Assembly: GCA_002408105.1 (NCBI GenBank)
Contig: DHQM01000137.1
Location: 1 to 5,476 of the forward strand
DNA length: 5,476 bases
Source of the DNA: Gammaproteobacteria bacterium UBA5338
GTDB lineage: Bacteria > Pseudomonadota > Gammaproteobacteria > Pseudomonadales > UBA5862
Reading direction: 5' to 3'
The notes under the pieces are model-generated. The model made no database searches. It was given only the letters and a program-made list of their open reading frames with translations, and was not told where the DNA came from. Position 1 is the stretch's first letter. Every line of letters begins with the position of its first letter. This document shows, piece after piece, positions 1 to 5,476 of this stretch. Made by a program: the position numbers and the translations under genes.

Positions 1-819
1 CCCGTGCTGCAGCAATACACCCTGTGGATTGACCCCGGGGCCGCCCACCGCCTGCCCTCCTCGCCCATCGACCCGCTGTTGGTGAACAATAACATCGGGG
101 ACTATTCCGCCTGGCTGCCCCCGGCGGTGCACACCCAAGACATCGGCTCCATGGCCCTCGCGCCCCTGCAGCTCAATGGCCGCTTGGCCGGAGTGTTGGT
201 GCAGGCGGATGCCGATCCGGACCGCTGGAACCCAAACATGGACACCTTTTTCCTCGCCCAATTGGCGGTGAAAACCTCGCTGTGCATGGCCAACCTGGTG
301 GTGCGCGAACAACTCGAATTCTACGCCACCCGCGATTCCCTCACCGGATTGCTCAACCGCCGTGAGTTGGACTTGGCGCTGGCGCGCGAAGTGGCCCGCA
401 GCCAGCGCACCCAGGCGCCGGTTTCGTTGCTGTTCCTGGACCTCAACGACTTCAAGTGGGTCAACGACACCCATGGGCACGACGCGGGCGACGCGGTCCT
501 GCAACAACTTTCCGCCACCATTGAGGCCGAGGTTCGGGGCATTGACACGGCGTTCCGCTACGCAGGCGACGAATTCGTCGTCGTGCTGCCGGGCGTCGAT
601 CGTTCGGCGGCCGGGCAGATCGCGGCGCGCCTGTCCGAGGCGGTCGCGCGCAAGCCGTGCAGCCATGGCGAGGCAGTCATCCAATACAGCATTTCGTGTG
701 GCATTGCGTGCAGTCACAACCTTAAAGACATCTCGGTGCGGGGGTTGTTGAAGGCCGCCGATGACGCGCTCTACCGTGAAAAACGCGCGCGTCAACAACC
801 GACGACCACCCCAGTGTAA
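1..819 (+). CDS. GAF-GGDEF diguanylate cyclase, 5' end cut off by window
   Basis: Likely makes the second messenger cyclic di-GMP from two GTP. The reading frame is open to the left window edge, so the GTG at 4 is probably internal and the true start lies upstream. Counting the codon at 1-3 as residue 1, residues up to about 100 look like the end of a GAF-type sensory fold (APLQLNGRLAGVLV, then a helix through LAQLAVKTSL). A linker helix leads to the GGDEF domain, which opens with the family signature DSLTGLLNRREL (D112). Next come FLDLNDFKWVND (metal-binding D147, substrate-side N155) and GHDAGD. The signature loop reads AGDEF (residues 188-192, bases 562-576) instead of GGDEF; AGDEF variants are known to be active in other bacteria. 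RGID (535-546) sits exactly five residues before it, the spacing of the RxxD product-inhibition site. No EAL domain follows. I infer a cytoplasmic, feedback-inhibited cyclase with an unknown GAF ligand; more sensory domains may lie upstream. Confidence 0.92.
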   Translation, partial: PVLQQYTLWIDPGAAHRLPSSPIDPLLVNNNIGDYSAWLPPAVHTQDIGSMALAPLQLNGRLAGVLVQADADPDRWNPNMDTFFLAQLAVKTSLCMANLVVREQLEFYATRDSLTGLLNRRELDLALAREVARSQRTQAPVSLLFLDLNDFKWVNDTHGHDAGDAVLQQLSATIEAEVRGIDTAFRYAGDEFVVVLPGVDRSAAGQIAARLSEAVARKPCSHGEAVIQYSISCGIACSHNLKDISVRGLLKAADDALYREKRARQQPTTTPV

Positions 820-841
820 GTCCCACTGATAAGGTGCGGAA

Positions 842-2308
842 GTGACGCGCAAGGACCTCCTGAGCCTGGCCGCAGGCCCGACATTCGCTGCGGCCGTGCT
901 GTTGCTCCCTGCACCCTCAGGCCTCTCTGCCGAAGGCCAGGCAGTGGCTGGCGTTGTGCTGTGGATGGCCATTTGGTGGATGACCGAAGCCGTGCCTGTG
1001 GCCGCCACCGCGTTGTTGCCAATCGTGCTCTACCCTGCATTCGGTGTGATGTCGACCGCCGCCATCACACCCGCATATGGCAACCACCTCATCTACCTGT
1101 TCCTCGGAGGTTTCATGATTGCGATGGCGGTCGAGCGATGGGGCCTGCACGAGCGCATTGCGCTGTATACCCTGCGGTGGGTCGGCGTCACGCCGCCCCG
1201 AGTGCTGTTTGGGTTTATGGCCGTCACAGCCTTCCTGTCGATGTGGGTCAGCAACACCGCCACGGCAATGATGATGCTGACAATCGCCCTCGCCCTGCTG
1301 CGTGAGCAGTTCGGTGCCCCCGACCTCGAAGCTGCAACCCCCTACCGCGATCCCGCACACAACGCCTTTGCACTGGCCTTGATGCTGGGCATTGCCTACG
1401 CCGCGTCCATTGGCGGGGCGACAACCCTGATCGGCACGCCACCGAACGCCATCCTCGCCGGCGTCCTGAGCCAAACCCACGGGATCGAACTGCGCTTTGC
1501 GGGGTGGATGCTGGCGATGCTGCCCGTGACCCTGACGATGTTGGTCTCCGCTTGGTGGTGGCTGCGGCGTTCAGGGTGCCGAAGCCTTGCAGCCCTGCCC
1601 ACCAGCGGTGCCTCCTTGGCGGACCGCCTGCGTCGACTGGGCCGGATGCGAACGGCGGAGCGCCGGGTTCTGTGGGTATTCCTTGGCGTGGCGCTCGCGT
1701 GGATGGCCGGAGGCTTGCTGCCCTGGCCGGTTTTTTCCCGGCTGCAGGACTCGACCATCGCCATCATCGGCGCGCTGGTGCTGTTTGTACTGCCAGCCGG
1801 AGAGCCGGGCCAGCGCCTGCTCGATTGGCGCCACGCCAAACAACTGCCCTGGGAGGTGATCGTGCTGTTCGGGGGCGGCTTTGCCATCGCCCAGGGCTTT
1901 GCCGACTCCGGCCTCGCCGACTGGGTTGGCCAAGGCATGCGCGCAGTCGATCATTGGCCCGCCTTTCCAACGCTCCTCGCCGCTGTGGTGGTGGCCATCT
2001 TTGTCACTGAGATCAGTTCCAACACGGCAACGGCTGCACTCATGCTGCCGCTGTTCGGGGCCCTCGCGCTGAGTCTTGATGAACCACCGGCGCTCATGAT
2101 GGGCGCTGTGGCCGTGGCCTGTTCGTATGCCTTCATGCTGCCGGCAGCGACTCCACCCAATGCCATCGTGTACGGCAGCGGGTGTGTACACATTGCGCAG
2201 ATGGCACGGATGGGCCTGGCCGTGAACCTCTTCGGCGCCTTGTTGCTGGCGCTGTACTGGCACCTGATTTTTCCTTGGGTTGCACCATTGATGTTCGCCA
2301 ACTTGTAA
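842..2308 (+). CDS. DASS/SLC13 family anion:Na+ symporter (di/tricarboxylate or sulfate type)
   Basis: Inner-membrane secondary transporter of the divalent anion:sodium symporter family, 488 residues, in the usual range for bacterial members (VcINDY is about 446). The GTG start at 842 has AAGGTG at 831-836, five bases upstream. The protein is a chain of hydrophobic segments with the inverted-repeat design of the family. The first half carries SNT at 137-139 and GTPPN at 198-202; the second half carries SNT at 393-395 and ATPPN at 436-440. In the family these SNT motifs and nearby loops hold the substrate carboxylates and sodium ions. CSYAFMLPAATPPNAIV (427-443) closely matches the sodium:sulfate symporter signature. 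A basic loop at about 241-275 separates the halves and is probably cytoplasmic. Both SNT motifs being intact suggests a working carrier. The substrate cannot be read from sequence: succinate, malate, citrate, sulfate and organosulfonates are all possible. The 22-nt gap to the cyclase gene suggests co-transcription. Confidence 0.93.
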   Translation: MTRKDLLSLAAGPTFAAAVLLLPAPSGLSAEGQAVAGVVLWMAIWWMTEAVPVAATALLPIVLYPAFGVMSTAAITPAYGNHLIYLFLGGFMIAMAVERWGLHERIALYTLRWVGVTPPRVLFGFMAVTAFLSMWVSNTATAMMMLTIALALLREQFGAPDLEAATPYRDPAHNAFALALMLGIAYAASIGGATTLIGTPPNAILAGVLSQTHGIELRFAGWMLAMLPVTLTMLVSAWWWLRRSGCRSLAALPTSGASLADRLRRLGRMRTAERRVLWVFLGVALAWMAGGLLPWPVFSRLQDSTIAIIGALVLFVLPAGEPGQRLLDWRHAKQLPWEVIVLFGGGFAIAQGFADSGLADWVGQGMRAVDHWPAFPTLLAAVVVAIFVTEISSNTATAALMLPLFGALALSLDEPPALMMGAVAVACSYAFMLPAATPPNAIVYGSGCVHIAQMARMGLAVNLFGALLLALYWHLIFPWVAPLMFANL

Positions 2309-2382
2309 TATTCCACCACCCCGGGAATCGATAGACAGACATCGGACACTGCGCCGGAGTCGGCTGTTTTATGGAGAACTGC
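2309..2382 (+). other. Intergenic gap between the symporter and DUF3179 genes
   Basis: Short non-coding stretch. It holds a weak GC stem (GCCG 2353-2356 with CGGC 2361-2364) followed by TGTTTT, and the GGAG ribosome-binding site. I could not make out a convincing sigma-70 promoter; the best pair is CGGACA at 2343-2348 with GTTTTA at 2366-2371, which is poor. A separate promoter for the DUF3179 gene is possible but not shown. Confidence 0.4.
2373..2376 (+). promoter_or_regulatory. Ribosome-binding site that decides the DUF3179 gene start
   Basis: GGAG lies six bases before the ATG at 2383, a normal spacing. It falls inside the frame opened by the alternative ATG at 2371, which has only TGTTTT before it. 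This favours 2383 as the true start. Confidence 0.7.
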
Positions 2383-3822
2383 ATGCGGATTCACCCAACT
2401 GCTCGACCCTTCCAGCACAAGAGCGCTCGACGCGTCTGGCGCTTTGTGGCCGCAGCGCTGGTGCCGGCCTTACTGGCGGCAGGCCTTCATGCCCAACCAG
2501 AGGGCGAGGTCTCGGATGGCGCCATCGCGGATGCATTTTTCTTTCTCGCCACTGGTGATACCACACAGCGGTCGACGGCACTGGAACTGATCGAGTCCAC
2601 CTTCGAACCCGGGTACGTCGCTCCACTCTTGGAAGTCGTTCGAGTCAGTGAAGACCCGGAGCAGCGCCTCGAACTGCTCAACCTGATCGGCGCCAAGACC
2701 GGCGCCGGGCACGGCTACGACATCGAAGCCTGGTACCAGTGGTTGTGGGCCAGTGACCCGCCCATGATCAGTTACTATCCGGAAGTCAAAGCGGCACTCT
2801 ATGGTGGCTACGACAAGCGCTTTCTGAGGTACTTTCACAGCGACCTGCCAACCCGCGTGCGCCTCAGTGAAATCCGCTGGGGTGGTGTCGCCCGCGATGG
2901 CATTCCACCCTTGCGCTTTCCGCTGACCGAATCTGGCGCCGAAGCCGACTGGCTTGCCAACTCGGATGTGGTGTTTGGCGTGGTGGTGAACGGCGAGGCG
3001 CGGGCATACCCACAACGCATCCTTGGGTGGCATGAACTGGTGATGGACCGGTTTGGCGACACCGAAATTACGGGCGTCTACTGCCCCCTGTGCGGCACCA
3101 TGCTGGCATACCATTCGGAGCTGGACGGCACCCTTCATCGGCTCGGGACCAGCGGTTTTCTGTACCGCTCCAACAAACTGATGTACGACTGGAAAACATC
3201 GTCACTGTGGAACAGCTACTGGGGGGAGCCCGTGGTCGGACCCCTGGCCAACTCCGGCATCAAACTCCAGCGGATTCCCGTCACCACCACCAGCTGGTCG
3301 GCCTGGAAGGCGAAGCACCCCAACACCTCGGTGGTGGCGCTGCCATCGCGGTTCGACCGGGACTACCGCGAGGGCATGGCCTACCGCGAATACCTGGCGT
3401 CGACCGGTACCATGTTCGGCATCCCAATCCGGGACAGCCGGCTGACACCGAAACACAAGGTCCTCGGCATTTCACCGGTCGGGACCACGGGCACCCCAGT
3501 GGCCATCGACCTGGACACCCTGCAGCCGCGCCAACTCTATTGGATGGGACCGGAATCCGATCGGGTGCTGGTCACCGATGCTGCGAGCGCGGGGCGCGTG
3601 TACGCGGTCGAGCAACATCGATTCGTGGAATGGAATGGAGTGGACACCCTGGTCGATGCCGATGGCGGCTCCTGGTCGCTCACCGAAGCGGCGCTGGTGG
3701 GCCCCAATGCAGAGCGGCTGCTGCGGGTACCAGCGAGCGAATCTTTCTGGTTCGGCTGGATCAATGCCTACCCGCAGACCGAGTTGCTGGACAGCGCGCA
3801 ACTGAATCCCGCAGATTCGTAA
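2383..3822 (+). CDS. Secreted DUF3179 domain protein of unknown function
   Basis: Start 2383 gives 479 residues; an ATG at 2371 in the same frame would add four, but only 2383 has a Shine-Dalgarno (GGAG, six bases upstream). Residues 1-37 form a signal peptide: basic KSARR, hydrophobic FVAAALVPALLAAGL, likely cleavage after GLHA. The RR pair resembles a Tat signal only loosely. Residues about 45-150 are mostly helical and perhaps HEAT-like (TQRSTALELIESTF, EDPEQRLELLNLIG). The DUF3179 domain follows: DGIPPL (172-177), VNGEARAYPQRIL, WHELVMD, then YCPLCGTMLAY with C234 and C237, SGFLYRSNKLMYD and SSLWNSYWGE, ending with FWFGWINAYPQTEL (455-468). The biochemical role of DUF3179 is not known to me; the CxxC could be a redox pair or metal site, which is inference. 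It ends in tandem stops, TAA-TAG. The exported cyclophilin downstream is consistent with a periplasmic location but does not prove a link. Confidence 0.9.
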   Translation: MRIHPTARPFQHKSARRVWRFVAAALVPALLAAGLHAQPEGEVSDGAIADAFFFLATGDTTQRSTALELIESTFEPGYVAPLLEVVRVSEDPEQRLELLNLIGAKTGAGHGYDIEAWYQWLWASDPPMISYYPEVKAALYGGYDKRFLRYFHSDLPTRVRLSEIRWGGVARDGIPPLRFPLTESGAEADWLANSDVVFGVVVNGEARAYPQRILGWHELVMDRFGDTEITGVYCPLCGTMLAYHSELDGTLHRLGTSGFLYRSNKLMYDWKTSSLWNSYWGEPVVGPLANSGIKLQRIPVTTTSWSAWKAKHPNTSVVALPSRFDRDYREGMAYREYLASTGTMFGIPIRDSRLTPKHKVLGISPVGTTGTPVAIDLDTLQPRQLYWMGPESDRVLVTDAASAGRVYAVEQHRFVEWNGVDTLVDADGGSWSLTEAALVGPNAERLLRVPASESFWFGWINAYPQTELLDSAQLNPADS

Positions 3823-3824
3823 TA

Positions 3825-3842
3825 GGGCTGCAGCCGCAGCCC
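3825..3842 (+). terminator. Perfect hairpin after the DUF3179 gene, possible weak terminator
   Basis: GGGCTGC (3825-3831) and GCAGCCC (3836-3842) pair as a perfect, GC-rich 7-bp stem with the loop AGCC. It begins on the last base of the second stop of a tandem TAA-TAG. No T-run follows (the next bases are GCGCTGTCCC), so it does not meet the standard picture of an intrinsic terminator. It could pause transcription or protect the 3' end of the upstream message. The DUF3179 and cyclophilin genes may still be on one transcript. Confidence 0.4.
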
Positions 3843-3905
3843 GCGCTGTCCCACCAACGCCACAGCACCGACGCCCCACTTGAAGCCACCAAAGGACTAC
3901 TCCCC

Positions 3906-4493
3906 ATGGTCAATCTCTGCACCTGCTCCGCACGGCGCTGGCTCGTTGTGTCACTCGGGCTGTTGGCCAGTTGCATGGCATGGGCGGACAACCCCCGCGT
4001 TCGCATAGAGACTGACTTCGGCACCCTGGAGGCAGAACTCTTTCCCCAGCGAGCGCCCAGAACCGTGGCGAACTTTCTCCGCTATGTGGCCGATGGCAGC
4101 TATGATGGCACCGCATTCCATCGGGTGATTGACGGTTTCATGGTCCAGGGCGGGGGATACACCCCCGATGGCCAGCGCATCCCAGCCCGCAGCCCGATCC
4201 CGAACGAATCGGCGCAGACCCCCTCCAACACCCGTGGCACCCTGGCCATGGCGCGCACACCTGACCCCGACAGCGCCACCAGCCAATTTTTCATCAACCA
4301 GGTGGACAATGGATTTCTAGACGCATCGCCCGGACGGCCGGGTTACACTGTGTTCGGCGCACTTCTAACAGGCCATGAGGTGCTTGACCGCATTGCCGCG
4401 GTTCCGACCCACGCCAATGACCAACCCCTTCAGCCGGTGGTGATTCGGCGCATCGAGACCATCGAGGCAGAGCCTGCTGCCAGCGGCACCTAG
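3906..4493 (+). CDS. Exported cyclophilin-type peptidyl-prolyl cis-trans isomerase
   Basis: Catalyses cis-trans isomerisation of X-Pro bonds during protein folding, here outside the cytoplasm. The 195-residue length fits the small bacterial PpiA-like class. The ATG at 3906 has AAAGGA at 3891-3896. The frame stays open far upstream, across the end of the DUF3179 gene, but that part has no homology and the signal peptide begins at this ATG. Residues 1-27 are a signal: arginines at 10-11, hydrophobic WLVVSLGLL, then either Sec cleavage after AWA or a lipobox LASC with C23. The cyclophilin fold starts at VRIETDFGTLEAELFP. Active-site residues are visible: FHRVIDGFMVQGG with R73, F78 and Q81, and SQFFIN at 126-131. 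The human cyclosporin-contact tryptophan is replaced by F137 (NGFLD), as in E. coli cyclophilins. YTVFGALLTGHEVLDRI closes the domain. The next gene starts 5 nt after the stop, suggesting shared transcription. Confidence 0.95.
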   Translation: MVNLCTCSARRWLVVSLGLLASCMAWADNPRVRIETDFGTLEAELFPQRAPRTVANFLRYVADGSYDGTAFHRVIDGFMVQGGGYTPDGQRIPARSPIPNESAQTPSNTRGTLAMARTPDPDSATSQFFINQVDNGFLDASPGRPGYTVFGALLTGHEVLDRIAAVPTHANDQPLQPVVIRRIETIEAEPAASGT

Positions 4494-4498
4494 CCCCG

Positions 4499-5476
4499 GT
4501 GGGAGGATTTCGCGTTGCCCACCCGGCCGTCGCCTGGGACCAGTTCGACACCCCGAATGCGCCCGCGTACGCGGACCACTACTTCTCACCCGAAGGTGGG
4601 GTGGAGGAAAGTCGGGCGGTTTTTCTCCGCCCCAACCGCATTCAGGAGCGGTGCACAACCCCCCACGCTGGGCGGCTGCTGATCGGTGAGACCGGATTTG
4701 GCACCGGCCTGAATTTCCTCAACACTGTGCAAATCTGGGCCCAGTCGGCACCGCCCGATGCGCGGCTCCACTTTTTCAGCCTGGAAGCCCACCCGCTCGC
4801 CAAGACCGATTTGCGCCGCGCTTTGACTGCACTCGGCGTGGAGCCCCGGTGGCGTGATGCGCTCTGCACGCAATACCCGCCACCCATCTCCGGCATCCAC
4901 CGCATCCGGTTCGAGCCAAGCGAGATCTGCACGTCCCATGCCGGCCCTGTGGTCCTGGACCTGGGTTTTCTGGATGCCACCGAGGGGCTGCGGCAGATTC
5001 CAGATCGGGTGCGGTTCGATGCCTGGTACCTGGACGGCTTTGCACCTGCGCGCAACCCAGACATGTGGACGCTGGACCTGTTTGCGCAACTGGCCAGGCT
5101 GTCTGCCCCCGGCACCACCTTCGGGACCTTCAGTGCCGCCGGCGCAGTCCGGCGCGGCCTACAGGCGGTTGGCTTTGCCGTCTCCAAGGCATCCGGGTTC
5201 GGAGCCAAGCGCGAGCGCCTGCATGGGCAGTTCGTCGGACCCCAACCGGTTGTGGGCTGCAGCGCAGACCCCCGGCTCGGAGTCGAATCATCTTTCGCGC
5301 CTTCAGTGCCGAGGCGCGTGTGCGTCATCGGCGCTGGAATTGCGGGTGCCACAACCGCACGTGCGTTGGCTGAACGTGGCATTGAAGTGACCGTATTGGA
5401 GCGCAAGCAGATCGCTGCCGGCGCCTCAAAGCTTTCTCAGGCTGTTCTGTACCCCCGTGTACACGCCGAAGCCAGC
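4499..5476 (+). CDS. mnmC: MnmC, bifunctional tRNA mnm5s2U34 biosynthesis protein, 3' end cut off
   Basis: MnmC finishes the wobble-uridine modification mnm5(s2)U34: its FAD domain removes the carboxymethyl group from cmnm5U, and its SAM-dependent domain methylates the resulting nm5U. The frame is open to the window end (326 codons seen; full enzymes have roughly 600-700). The N-terminal methyltransferase domain (DUF752) shows YFSPEGGVEESRAVFL, the SAM loop ETGFGTGLNFL (64-74) and WYLDGFAPARNPDMW (176-190), with the conserved aspartate D179. FGAKRERLHG ends this domain near 240. After a short linker the FAD-binding Rossmann motif begins: VCVIGAGIAGATTARAL, with GxGxxG at 278-283 and E301 at the end of the second strand. 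GTG at 4499 is the only standard start in frame between the upstream stop (4418-4420) and the conserved region, yet it lacks a Shine-Dalgarno. GASKLSQ replaces the usual GASGN after the FAD motif. The 5-nt gap to the cyclophilin stop suggests translational coupling. Confidence 0.93.
   Translation, partial: MGGFRVAHPAVAWDQFDTPNAPAYADHYFSPEGGVEESRAVFLRPNRIQERCTTPHAGRLLIGETGFGTGLNFLNTVQIWAQSAPPDARLHFFSLEAHPLAKTDLRRALTALGVEPRWRDALCTQYPPPISGIHRIRFEPSEICTSHAGPVVLDLGFLDATEGLRQIPDRVRFDAWYLDGFAPARNPDMWTLDLFAQLARLSAPGTTFGTFSAAGAVRRGLQAVGFAVSKASGFGAKRERLHGQFVGPQPVVGCSADPRLGVESSFAPSVPRRVCVIGAGIAGATTARALAERGIEVTVLERKQIAAGASKLSQAVLYPRVHAEAS
4501..4507 (+). promoter_or_regulatory. Shine-Dalgarno-like GGGAGGA just inside mnmC
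   Basis: GGGAGGA is the best ribosome-binding-like sequence near the mnmC start, but it overlaps the third base and codons 2-3 of the GTG-initiated frame. The only start-like codon at good spacing downstream is TTG at 4515-4517, which is out of frame with the MnmC protein. It may be a chance match, or the start may be non-standard or misread. Confidence 0.35.

Noticed and set aside
1571..2263. 230-codon open frame on the - strand opposite the symporter.
   Set aside because: Antisense to conserved SLC13 motifs, with His/Gln/Gly-rich composition and no domain signature.
2353..2370. Small stem GCCG/CGGC followed by TGTTTT, resembling a terminator after the symporter.
   Set aside because: The stem is only 4 bp, the T-run is short and interrupted, and it sits within 20 bases of the next start codon.
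2343..2371. Possible sigma-70 promoter (CGGACA, 17-base spacer, GTTTTA).
   Set aside because: Both boxes are poor matches, and the -10 box would place the transcription start almost at the ribosome-binding site.
2371..2382. Upstream ATG at 2371 as the start of the DUF3179 gene.
   Set aside because: It has no Shine-Dalgarno, whereas the ATG at 2383 has GGAG at correct spacing and gives a normal signal peptide.
2425..2450. Twin-arginine (Tat) signal in the DUF3179 protein, ARRVWRF.
   Set aside because: The second hydrophobic position after RR is arginine and the leading Ser/Thr is missing, so an ordinary Sec signal is the better reading.
3090..3905. Long open frame on the + strand running from within the DUF3179 gene straight into the cyclophilin frame.
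   Set aside because: It is an alternative frame of the DUF3179 gene that lacks stops because of high GC. Its translation is arginine- and proline-rich with no domain, and the cyclophilin has its own RBS and signal peptide at 3906.
4642..5406. 254-codon open frame on the - strand opposite mnmC.
   Set aside because: It lies entirely opposite clear MnmC coding sequence, and its translation is low-complexity, rich in Ser, Arg and Pro, with no recognisable motif. Typical GC-rich shadow frame.

Overview
The window is GC-rich and densely coding. All five recognisable genes lie on the + strand with short gaps, and the first and last are cut by the window edges. In order they are: the C-terminal part of a GAF-GGDEF diguanylate cyclase (1-819); a complete DASS/SLC13-type anion:sodium symporter (842-2308); a secreted DUF3179-domain protein of unknown function (best start 2383, end 3822); an exported cyclophilin-type peptidyl-prolyl isomerase (3906-4493); and the 5' two-thirds or so of a bifunctional MnmC tRNA-modification enzyme (4499 to the window end). 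The base composition and the fused MnmC (methyltransferase plus FAD oxidoreductase) suggest a proteobacterium, most likely gammaproteobacterial. Nothing here fixes a genus.

Layout: the cyclase and the symporter are 22 nt apart and could share a transcript. A 62-74 nt gap precedes the DUF3179 gene, whose start is best set at 2383 by a GGAG at 2373-2376. That gene ends in a tandem TAA-TAG stop, followed at once by a perfect 7-bp hairpin without a T-run. The cyclophilin follows with its own ribosome-binding site, and mnmC begins 5 nt after the cyclophilin stop, so these two look co-transcribed. No stretch over 300 bases lacks a gene. I see no RNA genes, mobile elements, CRISPR arrays or long repeats.

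Functionally this looks like ordinary chromosomal core or accessory sequence: c-di-GMP signalling, uptake of a di- or tricarboxylate or related anion, two envelope proteins and wobble-uridine tRNA modification. I found no convincing new multi-gene system. The points most worth a second look are the uncharacterised DUF3179 protein with its CPLC motif and helical N-terminal region, the mismatch between a strong Shine-Dalgarno sequence and the available mnmC start codons, and the ambiguous lipoprotein or Sec signal on the cyclophilin.
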